Shown one piece after another: positions 20,410 through 29,693 of a stretch of DNA of 64,000 nucleotides. A program made the translations under genes and the position numbers. Within the stretch, counting starts at the first letter, position 1, and each line of letters starts with the position of its first letter. The notes under the pieces were generated by a model. The model worked only from the letters and a program-made list of their open reading frames with translations. It did no database searches and had not been told where the DNA came from. Source of the DNA: Rhizobium sp. 9140 (GTDB taxonomy: Bacteria > Pseudomonadota > Alphaproteobacteria > Rhizobiales > Rhizobiaceae); NCBI RefSeq assembly GCF_900067135.1, contig NZ_FJUR01000001.1:747501-811500 (forward strand). Direction: 5' to 3'.

Positions 20410-21119
20410 GCTCTGTTCTCCTCGAAGTCTGCGTCGATGACGCCGCCGGCCTTCTGGCCGCGGTGGAGGGCGGCGCCGACCGGATCGAGTTGTGCTCGGC
20501 CCTGTCCCTCGGCGGCCTGACCCCGACCGAAGGTCTCATGCAGCTTGCCGGCCGCATGTCCGTGCCGGTCTATGCGATGATCCGCCCGCGCGCCGGCGAT
20601 TTCGTCTTCGACGAGACGGAGATCGCCATGATGGAAGCGGAGATCGACGCGGCGCGGCGAGCCGGGCTTGCCGGCGTGGTGCTCGGCGCGAGCCTTGCCG
20701 ATGGGAGCCTGGATGCCGCCTGCCTCGCCCGTCTCGCCCGTCGCGCGGATGGCGTGGGCCGAACGCTCCACCGCGCCTTCGACCTCGTACCGGATCAGAT
20801 GACAGCGCTCGAAACCGCCATCGATCTCGGCTTCGAGCGGATCCTGACCTCGGGTGGCGAGAAGACGGCAGCCCAAGGTATCGCTGCCATCACGGATCTC
20901 GTGCGCAAAGCTGGCGGACGCCTCTCGATCATGCCGGGTTCCGGTGTCACGCTGGCGACCGTGGGGCCGTTGCTCGCCACCGGCGTCTCGGAGGTTCACG
21001 CTTCCTGCTCGGCCTCGGTTCCCACGGCCGATAGTCGTCTCGTGGAGCTGGGTTTTGCGCCGGAGACGACGCGCCGTACCGACGCCCGTGTCGTCAGGGC
21101 GCTGAAGGCAGCGCTCTGA
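20406..21119 (+). CDS. cutC: CutC family protein
   Basis: A 237-residue TIM-barrel protein of the CutC family. Conserved stretches include LEVCVDD, GADRIELCSALSLGGLTPT, VYAMIRPRAGDFVF and ILTSGGE. CutC was linked to copper homeostasis in E. coli, but that role is disputed and its catalytic function is not settled. The start is taken at 20406, inside the stop of the ROK kinase (ATGA), rather than at an upstream ATG in that gene. Its genetic partners here are sugar enzymes, not copper genes. Confidence 0.85.
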   Translation: MSSVLLEVCVDDAAGLLAAVEGGADRIELCSALSLGGLTPTEGLMQLAGRMSVPVYAMIRPRAGDFVFDETEIAMMEAEIDAARRAGLAGVVLGASLADGSLDAACLARLARRADGVGRTLHRAFDLVPDQMTALETAIDLGFERILTSGGEKTAAQGIAAITDLVRKAGGRLSIMPGSGVTLATVGPLLATGVSEVHASCSASVPTADSRLVELGFAPETTRRTDARVVRALKAAL

Positions 21120-21135
21120 TCGAGATAGCCTGTTC

Positions 21136-22311
21136 TCAGGCCGAAAACACGGCATGGCCGGCAATATAGGTCGCGACCATGTCGAGGTCTTCCGTCAGGA
21201 GGACGAAATCCGCATCTAGCCCCGGCAGTAGCCGGCCCTTGGTGGCCGACAGGCCGATGGCGTCGGCCGGATAGGCCGATGCCATGCGGATGGCCTCGCC
21301 GAGCGGCAGGTCGAGCGTCCGGTGGACGAAGCGCACGGACGACAGCATATCGATATCGGCACCGGCAAGCGTTCCGTCGGCAAGCGTCAGCCGGCCGTCC
21401 CGGCGGAAGATCTCGCGCCCGTTGAGCAGGAAGCCGGTCTGGTCCGAGCCGATGGTCGACATGGCGTCGGTGACGAGGAAGATCCGGCCCGGGCCGACCT
21501 TTGCGCGCAGCGCGATGTTCATCGACACCGGGTCCACGTGAAACCCGTCGGCGATGATGCCGGCATACAGCGTGCCAAGATCAAGCGCCGCGCCGACGCA
21601 GCCGGGCTCGCGATGCCCGAGCGGGCTCATGGCGTTGAACAGGTGGGTAACGGTGCGCGCGCCGGCCAGCGCATAGGTCGCCACAGTCTCGTAATCCGCG
21701 GCGGTATGGCCGAGGCTGACGGTGATGCCGGCCTTGCTCATGGCGGCCACCTGCGCGAGCGTCGTATTTTCAGGGGCAACCGTGACCATCACCGCATCGA
21801 ACAGCGAGGCGCAGGCGAGGATCACGTCGAGATCGTCGGCTTCCATCGGCCGGATCAGGTCAGGATCATGGACCCCCTTGCGCGCCACCGACAGATGCGG
21901 GCCTTCCAGATGCAGACCGATGAAGCCGGGAACGCCCTCTGCCCGCGCCTCCCGCCCGGCAGAGATCGCAAGGGTGCGGATGTCAGGCGTATCTGTGATC
22001 AGCGTCGGAAGGAGGGCGGTCGTGCCGAAGCACGCATGGGCCGCGCAGATCGTGCGGATTGCCTCCGCGCTCGGCGCATCGTTCAGCAATGCCCCGCCGC
22101 CGCCATTGACCTGCAGGTCGATGAAGCCGGGTATGAGCAGGTGTCCTTGGGCCGAAACCGTCGCGATCCCTTCAGGCAGAGCCTCCAGTGCGACGATGCC
22201 GGTGACGACGCCGCCGCCGACGAGAAGCGCCTGTCCGGCGTGCCAGTCCTGCCCGTCGAAGATCCGGGCGCCGATGACGGCGAAGGCCGTTTCGTCGCGC
22301 TGTGCGTTCAT
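21136..22311 (-). CDS. nagA: N-acetylglucosamine-6-phosphate deacetylase NagA
   Basis: A 391-residue amidohydrolase that removes the acetyl group from GlcNAc-6-phosphate. Visible are LIPGFIDLQVNGGGG, the metal-binding HLEGPHLS (with Glu), HLFNAMSPL, and the catalytic Asp region VTDAMSTIG. The start at 22311 (MNAQRDE) overlaps the upstream SIS gene stop by 4 bases. It is the last gene of the minus-strand amino-sugar operon and is convergent with cutC, with a 16-base gap. Confidence 0.93.
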   Translation of the reverse strand: MNAQRDETAFAVIGARIFDGQDWHAGQALLVGGGVVTGIVALEALPEGIATVSAQGHLLIPGFIDLQVNGGGGALLNDAPSAEAIRTICAAHACFGTTALLPTLITDTPDIRTLAISAGREARAEGVPGFIGLHLEGPHLSVARKGVHDPDLIRPMEADDLDVILACASLFDAVMVTVAPENTTLAQVAAMSKAGITVSLGHTAADYETVATYALAGARTVTHLFNAMSPLGHREPGCVGAALDLGTLYAGIIADGFHVDPVSMNIALRAKVGPGRIFLVTDAMSTIGSDQTGFLLNGREIFRRDGRLTLADGTLAGADIDMLSSVRFVHRTLDLPLGEAIRMASAYPADAIGLSATKGRLLPGLDADFVLLTEDLDMVATYIAGHAVFSA

Positions 22312-23339
22312 CGCGTTTCCGTCACTTTCTTCAGCGCTGCCGGCTGATCCGGGTTGAAGCCCTTGGCACGCGACCATGCTTCCACGAAGCCGTAGAAGGG
22401 CAGGATGAGGCAGAGCGCGTCGGTGAGGGGATGGCCGGTGGCCACGAAGGGCAGCGGTGCGGCGCGCCCATGGGCCTCTGCCGTCAGGAACGCGCGGGCG
22501 CCCTTGCCCGCGAGATCGTCGAGAATACCGGTCACGGACGCCTCGGCCGCATCGCGCGCGGCAAGGCCGAGAACCGGAAAGCGCTTTTCGACCAGCGCCA
22601 CCGGCCCATGCAGCACCTCCGCTGCGGAATAGGCCTCGGCGTGCAGGCCGGATGTTTCCTTGAACTTCAGCGCCGCTTCGCTGGCTATGGCGAGCGCCGG
22701 GCCGCGACCGAGCACGTAGAGCGAGTCGGATGTTCCGATGCCGTCGAACAATGCGCTCCAGTCGAGCGTCACGGCGCGGGCGAGATGCATGGGCAGGTCG
22801 CGCACCGCGCGTTCGAGGTCTGCGTCCCGTGTCCAGGCCGCGAGAACGGCAAGGCCGGCGATAATCGAGTTCACGTAGGATTTCGTCGCGGCAACGGCGA
22901 TTTCCGGGCCGGCCATGATGTGCACCGGATGCGTGCTTGCCTCGGCAATCGGCGATGGCAGCGTGTTGGTCAGCGCGATGGTGACGGCGCCGGCCTTGGT
23001 CGCGGTGTCCGCCATGGCGACGATATCAGGGCTCTTGCCGGACTGCGAGATGGCGATGGAGCCCGCCCCCGCCAGCGCCATCTTCGCGCCGTAGATCGAG
23101 GCGAGCGACGGCCCGAGAGAGGCGACCGGCCGGCCGGTGGTCAGCTCGATCGCATATTTGAGGAACAGCGCGGCGTGATCCGAGGACCCGCGGGCGATGG
23201 TCACGAGAAAGGCGGGGTCGTGTGCCGCAAGCGCGGCACCTGCAGCATCGAGTGCTGCGCGCGAACCCTCGAGAAGCCGGGCGGCGGCCTCCGGAATCTC
23301 GTTGATCTCGCGGCGCATATGGGTCTGTTCGGTCGTCAT
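22308..23339 (-). CDS. SIS-domain glucosamine-6-phosphate deaminase (NagB-II/AgaS type)
   Basis: A 343-residue protein with two sugar-isomerase (SIS) domains and no glutaminase domain. Motifs: ARGSSDHAALFLKYAIE, ISQSGKSPDIVAM and KFKETSGLHAEAYSAAEVLHGP. Such GlmS-like proteins next to nagA usually convert glucosamine-6-phosphate to fructose-6-phosphate and ammonia, replacing classical NagB. The start at 23339 has AAGGA about ten bases upstream; the TTG at 23357 lies within that site. It sits between the GntR regulator and nagA. Confidence 0.85.
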   Translation of the reverse strand: MTTEQTHMRREINEIPEAAARLLEGSRAALDAAGAALAAHDPAFLVTIARGSSDHAALFLKYAIELTTGRPVASLGPSLASIYGAKMALAGAGSIAISQSGKSPDIVAMADTATKAGAVTIALTNTLPSPIAEASTHPVHIMAGPEIAVAATKSYVNSIIAGLAVLAAWTRDADLERAVRDLPMHLARAVTLDWSALFDGIGTSDSLYVLGRGPALAIASEAALKFKETSGLHAEAYSAAEVLHGPVALVEKRFPVLGLAARDAAEASVTGILDDLAGKGARAFLTAEAHGRAAPLPFVATGHPLTDALCLILPFYGFVEAWSRAKGFNPDQPAALKKVTETR

Positions 23340-23402
23340 GTCGTGCGTTTCCTTCAAGGCCGTCTCTTTTGTGTCGGGCCGTCTTTGCGTGTCGGGCCGT
23401 CT

Positions 23403-24167
23403 TCAGGTGTCGGAAAGGCTGAGTTCAGCCACGAAATCATAGGCATCGCCGCGATAGAGCGAGCGGGTGAACTCCACCACGCGGCCGGATGCGAGATAGG
23501 AAATGCGCTCGATCGACAGGCTCGCCGCCCCACTGCGGACGCCCAGCATGGTGGCGTCTGTGTCTTTCAGTTCGCAGGCCGAGATCCGCTGAACCGCGCG
23601 CACAGGGCGGGCGCGCGTCTTGTCGAGTTCTGCGTAAAGCGACGTCGTGACCCGCATCGGATCCGGCAAAAATTCGGCCGAGATGCTGGCGCGCTCGATG
23701 GCAAGCGGCATATCGTCGGCAATCCGCAGACGACCGAGGCGGGCAACGAGCGCGTCGGCCGGCAGGCCGAGCGTCATCATTTCGTCCGGCGAGGCGGCAA
23801 AGAGGCCTCGCTCGATCCACTGGGCCTGTGTGGTCAGCCCGCGACGCGCCATGTCTTCGGTAAAGGAGGTGAGGCGGGAGAGGGATTGCTGCACGCGCGC
23901 CAGCGGCTTGACGACGAAGGTGCCCGAGCCGTGACGGCGCACGAGAAGCCCGTCGCGCACGAGGTCGTCCACCGCCTTGCGCACAGTCACCCGGCTGATA
24001 TTGGCATATTCGGCAAGGTCGCGCTCCGGCGGCAGCGCGTCGCCATGGCTGAGCCGGCCCGACTGGATCGCCTCTTCCAGCGACTGGCGCAGCTTGAGAT
24101 ATAGCGGTCCGGCCCCCGCGCCCTGCAGGCCCTCGAGCGGCAGCAGATGCGACAGATGATCGCTCAT
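23403..24167 (-). CDS. GntR family regulator with UTRA domain (NagR/DasR-like)
   Basis: A 254-residue regulator. An N-terminal winged helix-turn-helix (PLYLKLRQSLEEAIQSGRL, then PPERDLAEYANISRVTVRKA and RRHGSGTFV) precedes a C-terminal UTRA ligand domain with RADDMPLAIERASI-like sequence. Members such as NagR and DasR bind amino-sugar phosphates. It is embedded in the operon: its start overlaps the BadF kinase stop by 4 bases, and the SIS gene follows after about 63 bases. It is therefore the likely controller of the whole block and possibly of divergent murQ. Confidence 0.9.
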   Translation of the reverse strand: MSDHLSHLLPLEGLQGAGAGPLYLKLRQSLEEAIQSGRLSHGDALPPERDLAEYANISRVTVRKAVDDLVRDGLLVRRHGSGTFVVKPLARVQQSLSRLTSFTEDMARRGLTTQAQWIERGLFAASPDEMMTLGLPADALVARLGRLRIADDMPLAIERASISAEFLPDPMRVTTSLYAELDKTRARPVRAVQRISACELKDTDATMLGVRSGAASLSIERISYLASGRVVEFTRSLYRGDAYDFVAELSLSDT

Positions 24168-25063
24168 TGCGCCGCCTCCACGTGGGCCGAAGACGGATCG
24201 GATGTGAAGCGCTGGACCGCGAGCGCAACGGCTCCGGTAAGCGCATCGGTCGTCGGCTCCAGGATCTCGACGCCCGGCCGCTCCGTGAGCCACGGCCTGT
24301 AGAGCGACGCGAGACCGCCGACGAGGCAGAGGGTGCGAACCCCGCGGGTGACGATGGCGTCGAGCGTCTGGTCGATGTGTCGCGCGGCCATGCGGACGAG
24401 TTCGACGCCGACCGGATCCCCGACTGCAGCTGCCGAAAACACGCTCGGTGCGAAGCGGCCATAATCGGCGGGATGCGCGGTATGGGCAAAGGCGATGATG
24501 GCCGCGGTCGAGTGGCCGAACTCTGCAAGCACCGTCTCTGTCAGCGGAGAGCCATGGCGAATGCCGTCATAGGCAAGCAGCGCCTCCTGAAGAAGGCCTT
24601 GCCCGAGCCGGGCACCGCTGCCAAGATCACCCACCTTGAAGCCGTGACCGCCGAGCATGGAGACCGTGCCCTGTTGCCGAATGCTGTAGACGGTGCCCGT
24701 CCCGAGGCTTGCCACCGCGCCATCGCGGTCGCCCAGCGCGCCCTGAAGCGCGATCAGCACGTCGGACACGATCTCGGCTCTGGCAAAGGGCAGGCGTGCG
24801 GCAATGAAGGAGACGGCGTCTGCCACATTGTTGCCGGCGAGACCGAGAACGGCCACGGCCGAGGCAAGCCCGGACACGGGAAGGCCCGCCTCTTGAAAGG
24901 CAGCCTCTGTTGCCAGCCGGATATGAACGAGTGCGGTTTCCGGATCAGTCAGAATATTGGCGGCGCCGCTGATGCCACGGCCGATAATACGGCCGTCCGC
25001 AGCGGCCACCGCCGCCCGGCACCGCGTACCCCCACCATCGATTCCAACATGAAAATGATCCAT
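24164..25063 (-). CDS. BadF/BadG-family N-acetylglucosamine (or MurNAc) kinase
   Basis: A 299-residue kinase of the ASKHA fold. Visible are FHVGIDGGGTRCRAAV (phosphate-1), VAVLGLAGNNVAD, and ASLGTGTVYSI then GDLGSGARLGQGLL (phosphate-2 and adenosine regions). Family members phosphorylate GlcNAc, and MurK of Clostridium acetobutylicum in this family phosphorylates both GlcNAc and MurNAc. The start at 25063 has GGAGG a few bases upstream; the frame opens further but without support. With murQ divergent and nagA downstream, it would supply both enzymes with 6-phosphates. Confidence 0.82.
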   Translation of the reverse strand: MDHFHVGIDGGGTRCRAAVAAADGRIIGRGISGAANILTDPETALVHIRLATEAAFQEAGLPVSGLASAVAVLGLAGNNVADAVSFIAARLPFARAEIVSDVLIALQGALGDRDGAVASLGTGTVYSIRQQGTVSMLGGHGFKVGDLGSGARLGQGLLQEALLAYDGIRHGSPLTETVLAEFGHSTAAIIAFAHTAHPADYGRFAPSVFSAAAVGDPVGVELVRMAARHIDQTLDAIVTRGVRTLCLVGGLASLYRPWLTERPGVEILEPTTDALTGAVALAVQRFTSDPSSAHVEAAQ

Positions 25064-25264
25064 GGACAACCTCCGGCGCGATAATACCAAAAAAGGACCA
25101 TTTACCAAGGTGAAAATCAACAAAATTCAGAAACCTAATTTTACAATGAAATTACAAGACAATAAGCCTAGGCCATCCTCGTACTTATGACAGATCTCTC
25201 GGCGCCGTCTTGATTTTCTCCGTTCCATTGGTATTCATTTGGACTTGTTTTTAAGGAGGTTCGC
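25064..25264. promoter_or_regulatory. Divergent promoter region between BadF kinase and murQ
   Basis: About 200 bases of clearly AT-richer DNA between two divergent starts. ataccaa (25084-25090) and its reverse complement ttggtat (25228-25234) lie near the two starts. Further acca/tggt half-sites (ggacca at about 25095-25100, ttacca at 25102-25107) cluster on the kinase side. They could be operators for the GntR regulator, whose relatives bind TGGT-N-ACCA type palindromes, but no full palindrome is evident. Confidence 0.4.
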
Positions 25265-26161
25265 GTGGCGGACATGACGGAAGAGCGCCATGCAGAGGCA
25301 CGGGACATCGACGTCAGGGATACGGTCTCGGTCCTGAAGCTGCTGGCGGAAAGCCAACAGGCGGCGGCGCGGGCGGTCGATGGTACGCTGGAGCCGCTCG
25401 CGGCTGCGGCGGGTCTCGCCACGCAGGCGCTGCAAACCGGCGGACGGCTGATCTATGCCGGCGCCGGCAGTTCGGGGCTGATGGCCATGGTCGATGCGCT
25501 CGAACTGCCCGGCACCTATGGTTTGGCGCCCCATGCGGTCGTCGTTCTGCTCGCCGGGGGCGCGGCAAGCCTTGCCGACCTCGCGGGTGGCTACGAAGAC
25601 GATCACGATCTCGGTGTCCGCGATGTGGAGCATGCGGGCGTCGGAGCCGGGGATTGTCTGGTCGTCGTCTCTGCCAGCGGTTCGACGCCGTATGCGCTCG
25701 GCTGCGCGGCTGCGGCGCGGGCCGCCGGTACAAGCGTGGTCGCGATCGCCAACAATCGCGGCGCGCGGCTGTTCGAGACGGCGGATATTGCCGTTCTCCT
25801 GGAAACCCCACCCGAGGTGATCTCCGGATCGACCCGCATGGGTGCGGGGACGGCGCAGAAGATCGCGCTCAACATGTTCTCCACCATGGTCGGCATCGGG
25901 CTTGGCCATGTCCATGACGGGCACATGGTCAATCTGCGGCCCGACAACAGGAAGCTGCGCCAGCGTGCTGCCGGCATGGTTGCCGATATCGCCGGGATCG
26001 ACCGGGCCACGGCGGAGCGGCATCTCGAGGCGGCTGACGGCTCGGTCAAGATCGCCGTTCTCCTGGCATCCGGCGTTGGCCGCGATGTCGCACAGCAGCG
26101 GCTGGATGCGGCAGGACAGAGCCTGCGGCGTGCCCTTGCCCTCGGCGACGGACGGGGCTAG
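25265..26161 (+). CDS. murQ: N-acetylmuramic acid 6-phosphate etherase MurQ
   Basis: A 298-residue SIS-domain lyase that cleaves the lactyl ether of MurNAc-6-phosphate to give GlcNAc-6-phosphate and D-lactate. Visible are LIYAGAGSSGLMAMVDALEL, VVSASGSTPYALG, ANNRGARL and the signature ISGSTRMGAGTAQKIALNM. It starts with GTG, supported by a strong aaggagg seven bases upstream. It is divergent from the BadF kinase, and its product would feed NagA and then the SIS deaminase. Confidence 0.93.
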   Translation: MADMTEERHAEARDIDVRDTVSVLKLLAESQQAAARAVDGTLEPLAAAAGLATQALQTGGRLIYAGAGSSGLMAMVDALELPGTYGLAPHAVVVLLAGGAASLADLAGGYEDDHDLGVRDVEHAGVGAGDCLVVVSASGSTPYALGCAAAARAAGTSVVAIANNRGARLFETADIAVLLETPPEVISGSTRMGAGTAQKIALNMFSTMVGIGLGHVHDGHMVNLRPDNRKLRQRAAGMVADIAGIDRATAERHLEAADGSVKIAVLLASGVGRDVAQQRLDAAGQSLRRALALGDGRG

Positions 26162-26225
26162 CCTCCGAGCGTCCCGGAGTATCTTCGGGGCTTTCTCGAT
26201 CCGTCCTTCTTGAAGGCTTCCGCCC

Positions 26226-26846
26226 GTGACCCTCGCCAGTCTCCTCGCCTATGCCGCCGCCCTTTTCGTCGCTGCCGCCATTCCCGGTCCGGGAATGACC
26301 GCCATCGTTGCGCGCGCCCTCGGCTCCGGCTTTCGCGATACGTTTCTGATGGGCCTCGGCCTCGTGCTCGGCGACCTCGTCTACCTCACGGGTGTGGTCC
26401 TTGGGCTCGCTTATGTGGCGCAGACCTTCACCACGGCCTTTCTCGTCATCAAGATCCTCGGCGCACTCTATCTCGGCTTCATCGCTTGGAAGCTCTGGAC
26501 CTCGGGCCTGATGGCGCAGGACGTGGAGGAGAACCGGGTTCGCACCTCCCCGGGGTTCGCCTTTCTCTCGGGGCTTCTGGTCACGCTCGGCAATCCGAAG
26601 ACGATGCTGTTCTACGTCGCGCTCGTGCCGACGCTGATCGACCTTAGCGCCATCGGCCCGCGCGACTACGTGTTTCTCGTGCTGACGACCTTCGTCGTCC
26701 TGCTCTCGGTGCTGATCCCCTACATCGTTCTTGCCGCGCGGGCGCGCCAGTTTCTGCGCCGGCCGAGGGCGCTGAAAATCCTCAATCGCGCCGCGGCAAG
26801 CATGCTGGGGGCGACGGCCGCCTATATCGCGCTCCGCACCGCATGA
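26226..26846 (+). CDS. LysE family translocator
   Basis: A 206-residue inner-membrane protein with about six hydrophobic helices and the LysE/RhtB signature IPGPGMTAIVARALGSG near the N-terminus, plus LVTLGNPKTMLFYVALVP. The family exports amino acids or small metabolites; the substrate is not predictable. It starts with GTG and follows murQ by 64 bases in the same direction, so co-transcription is possible but the functions are not obviously related. Confidence 0.87.
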   Translation: MTLASLLAYAAALFVAAAIPGPGMTAIVARALGSGFRDTFLMGLGLVLGDLVYLTGVVLGLAYVAQTFTTAFLVIKILGALYLGFIAWKLWTSGLMAQDVEENRVRTSPGFAFLSGLLVTLGNPKTMLFYVALVPTLIDLSAIGPRDYVFLVLTTFVVLLSVLIPYIVLAARARQFLRRPRALKILNRAAASMLGATAAYIALRTA

Positions 26847-26926
26847 AGCGTCCGCGCGACGCCCGTTTCGGGCGACAGAGGATCGGCGACGTCACGCCGT
26901 CGAAGAACAAAGCCTGACAGGCGCTG

Positions 26927-28327
26927 TCAGCGGGCGGCGATCCGCTCCCGCCAGAGCCTTTGATAGGTCTCCATCTCCCCCTGCGGGCCAAGCGGCGTCA
27001 CGGGTGCCGCGTCCCCGCAAGTCGAAGGCGCGATGCCGCCCGCCAGCAATGCGGCGCCGAGGCTCGTTCCCGTCGAGCCCTCCAGCGCAAGCACGTTCCG
27101 ACCGGAAAAGGCCGACAGCGCCGAGAGATAAAGCCCGTTCCTCGCAAATGGCCCCTCGACCAGAAGAGGACCTCCGGCATTCAGCAGGCGCAGGCTCTCC
27201 TGCGTCATCAGCGCGAGATAGAGGCAGATCGCCGCGTGGCGCTCGGCATCCGAAGCGTCCTCTGCCGAAACCCATGTCGCCGTCATCCCCGGAAAGGGTC
27301 CACAGCCGGGGACGACGGATGGCAGGAGCATCGTGCCGCGCGCGAGGACGGCCGGGATGAGCGCTGCATCGCCGGCCTCGATCTGCTCAGCCTCCATCCC
27401 GGCGGTCAGCACCTCGTATTCCCGCCCGCCCATGAAGCGCGCGGATGGAACCGCACGGCCATAGGCGTCGACGTTCGCCAGCGTATCCCGCGCGGGATCG
27501 AGCCGCCCGAGATCGCCGCCGACGCCGAAGGAGACCACCCAGGTGCCGGTGGAGACCGCTGAAAACGGTGATTCGCGCCCGATCAGATGCGGCAGCAGCG
27601 AGGCGTTGCTGTCATGGATGCCGCAATGGACCGGGATGTCCCGTTCCGCGTCCAACCCGATCTCGCGCACGAGCGGCGCAAGCAGCGGCCCGAGAGCGTC
27701 GAAAGCGGAGTGCACCGGCGCGAGAATCCCAGAGAGATCGAGCGCATCGACCAGCGTCGAAAACCGCCCGAGCGCCGGGTTCCACAGATCCGTATGGCAC
27801 CCGAGCGATGTGACCTCGGTGGTAAAATGTCCGCTGAGCCGGCCGGACCAGTATTGCGCATAGGTGACGATGGTGCGCACCCTGGCGAAAGCGTGGGGAA
27901 ACGCGGTCTTCTGATAATGAAGCTGGGCGCCGAGATTGAGCCCCATCGCCAATCGGGGCGAAAACGTTTCGCTAAAGGCCGGGCGCATCCGGTCGTAATC
28001 AGACTTTATATCTTGCGGATAGTCATGCTCGTAGTCGAGCACCGGCAGCGCCAGCTCCCCGTGGGCATCGAGAAGGGCTGCCGCCGCCCCATGGGTGGTG
28101 ACCGAGATCGCATCGAACCCCGGCGTGGCCGCCACCGCTTTGAGAGACGCGATGAGGAAGGTCCAGAGCGCATCCGTATCGTAATGCGAATAGGCGCCGC
28201 CGGCGATCACGCGGTTTGCCATCCGGTGGGATACGAGTTCCCGGCCGCTCGCGGTGTCGAGGACCACGAGCTTGGCATTGGTCTTTCCAATGTCGAAGAC
28301 GGCGACTCTTGCGGGTATGGGGGTCAT
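26927..28327 (-). CDS. rhaK: L-rhamnose-locus FGGY-type sugar kinase RhaK
   Basis: A 466-residue FGGY-family kinase. Visible are [16 protein letters not shown] at the N-terminus, [28 protein letters not shown] and [11 protein letters not shown]. In Rhizobium leguminosarum, RhaK phosphorylates the sugar and is also required for transport by the Rha ABC system. The start at 28327 (MTPIPARV) overlaps the rhaU stop by 4 bases; a much longer open frame upstream is antisense or shadow sequence. It is the last gene of rhaR-S-T-P-Q-U-K. Confidence 0.93.
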   Translation of the reverse strand: MTPIPARVAVFDIGKTNAKLVVLDTASGRELVSHRMANRVIAGGAYSHYDTDALWTFLIASLKAVAATPGFDAISVTTHGAAAALLDAHGELALPVLDYEHDYPQDIKSDYDRMRPAFSETFSPRLAMGLNLGAQLHYQKTAFPHAFARVRTIVTYAQYWSGRLSGHFTTEVTSLGCHTDLWNPALGRFSTLVDALDLSGILAPVHSAFDALGPLLAPLVREIGLDAERDIPVHCGIHDSNASLLPHLIGRESPFSAVSTGTWVVSFGVGGDLGRLDPARDTLANVDAYGRAVPSARFMGGREYEVLTAGMEAEQIEAGDAALIPAVLARGTMLLPSVVPGCGPFPGMTATWVSAEDASDAERHAAICLYLALMTQESLRLLNAGGPLLVEGPFARNGLYLSALSAFSGRNVLALEGSTGTSLGAALLAGGIAPSTCGDAAPVTPLGPQGEMETYQRLWRERIAAR

Positions 28328-28665
28328 GGTTGCGGCGGCAGATGAAAAACGGGGATCAGATCGCGCGACACCGGCGCGTTGTCGGGATGCGTCTCCATGA
28401 TATCGGCCATATGCGCCCACCAGCGTTTCATCACGGGATGCTCGGGCAGGGCGGCCATGCCGTGGTCGCGCGGGCGCGTGAGAACGCCGAAGAGGGTCAG
28501 CGTCTCCGGATCGAGGAAGATCGAATAGTCGCGGACGCCGGCCTGCGCGAGAAGCGCGCCGAGCTCCGGCCAGATCTCGTCGTGACGGCGGCGATATTCC
28601 GCCTCCTGCCCCGCATGCAGCTTCATGACGAAGGCGTGGCGTTCGAGCGGTGCGTCGGTGGTCAT
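28324..28665 (-). CDS. rhaU: L-rhamnose mutarotase RhaU
   Basis: A 113-residue protein that interconverts the alpha and beta anomers of L-rhamnose. Typical features: [41 protein letters not shown], and [15 protein letters not shown] near the C-terminus with the conserved Trp pair. The start ATG shares one base with the upstream permease stop (TGATG), and its stop overlaps rhaK. Confidence 0.93.
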   Translation of the reverse strand: MTTDAPLERHAFVMKLHAGQEAEYRRRHDEIWPELGALLAQAGVRDYSIFLDPETLTLFGVLTRPRDHGMAALPEHPVMKRWWAHMADIMETHPDNAPVSRDLIPVFHLPPQP

Positions 28666-29693
28666 CAGGATCTCGCCTTGATGCGGCGCGCCAGGATGGG
28701 CAGCGCGATGGTGATGATGAGGAGCAGGCCGATGAAGATCGACATGACGATGCCCGGCACGTTGAGAAGCCCGAGCCCGAAGGTGACGAGGCCCATGACG
28801 AAGGCGGCAATGACGACGCCGCCGATCGTGCCGGAACCGCCGAGAATGGAGACGCCGCCGAGCACCACCATGGTCACGACCTCCAGCTCCCACCCCTGCG
28901 CGATCGAGGGTCGGGTGGAGCCGAGGCGCGAGGTGAGGCAGACGGCGGCGATGCCGCTCATCAGGCCCGTCAGCAGGAACAGGATGAACTTGATCCGCTC
29001 GACCGGAATGCCGGAAAAGCGCGCGGCGAACTCGTTATTGCCGATCACCTGAACCTGCCGCCCGAAATTCGTCGCATGCAGGAGCAGGGCGAACAGGCCG
29101 GCGAGCACCAGGAACAGCACGAACTCGAACGAGAACACCCAGACCACATAGCCCTGCCCGAAGAAGGCGAAATCGGCGGGATAGCCGCCATAGGCCTTGT
29201 CGCCGAGCACGATGTAGGAAAGGCCGCGAAACAGGCTCATCGTGCCGATGGTGACGACGATGGAGGGCAGCTTCATGACCGATACGAGCACGCCGTTAAC
29301 GACGCCGCAGGCAAGCCCGACGCCGATGCCGATGCCGACAAGGCCTGCCGCGCCCACACCCGCCTGGGCCGCGGCACCCATGGCGGTGGAGGCGAGCGCG
29401 ATGATGGCGGCAACCGACAGGTCGATCTCGCCGGCGATGACGAGAAGCGCCATGGCAAAGGCGATCATCGCCTTTTCGGTGAAGTTGAACGTCGCGTCGG
29501 AGAGGTTCCAGGCATCGAGGAAATAGGGCGAGGCGAGCGAGTTGAACACGAAGATCGCAACCGCCACGCCGAGCAGCAGCACCTCCCAGCTGGCGAGCAA
29601 CCGGCGAAGCGGCGTACCGAGCCGGTCGGGAATGGCGCGGCGGGTGGGTGGCGTTGCCTCTGGCTGTGAGGATGTCGAGGGGATCGCGCTCAT
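28665..29693 (-). CDS. rhaQ: L-rhamnose ABC transporter permease RhaQ
   Basis: A 342-residue BPD_transp_2 family permease with about 9-10 transmembrane segments, the conserved loop [16 protein letters not shown] after the fourth helix, and [14 protein letters not shown] near the end. It pairs with RhaP to form the inner-membrane channel. Its start overlaps the rhaP stop by 4 bases. The assignment to RhaQ rather than RhaP follows the known gene order. Confidence 0.9.
   Translation of the reverse strand: MSAIPSTSSQPEATPPTRRAIPDRLGTPLRRLLASWEVLLLGVAVAIFVFNSLASPYFLDAWNLSDATFNFTEKAMIAFAMALLVIAGEIDLSVAAIIALASTAMGAAAQAGVGAAGLVGIGIGVGLACGVVNGVLVSVMKLPSIVVTIGTMSLFRGLSYIVLGDKAYGGYPADFAFFGQGYVVWVFSFEFVLFLVLAGLFALLLHATNFGRQVQVIGNNEFAARFSGIPVERIKFILFLLTGLMSGIAAVCLTSRLGSTRPSIAQGWELEVVTMVVLGGVSILGGSGTIGGVVIAAFVMGLVTFGLGLLNVPGIVMSIFIGLLLIITIALPILARRIKARS

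Noticed and set aside
26927..28810. 627-codon minus frame suggesting a large fusion ahead of rhaK
   Set aside because: The first about 160 codons overlap rhaU and a permease in another frame, and the kinase domain starts cleanly at 28327.
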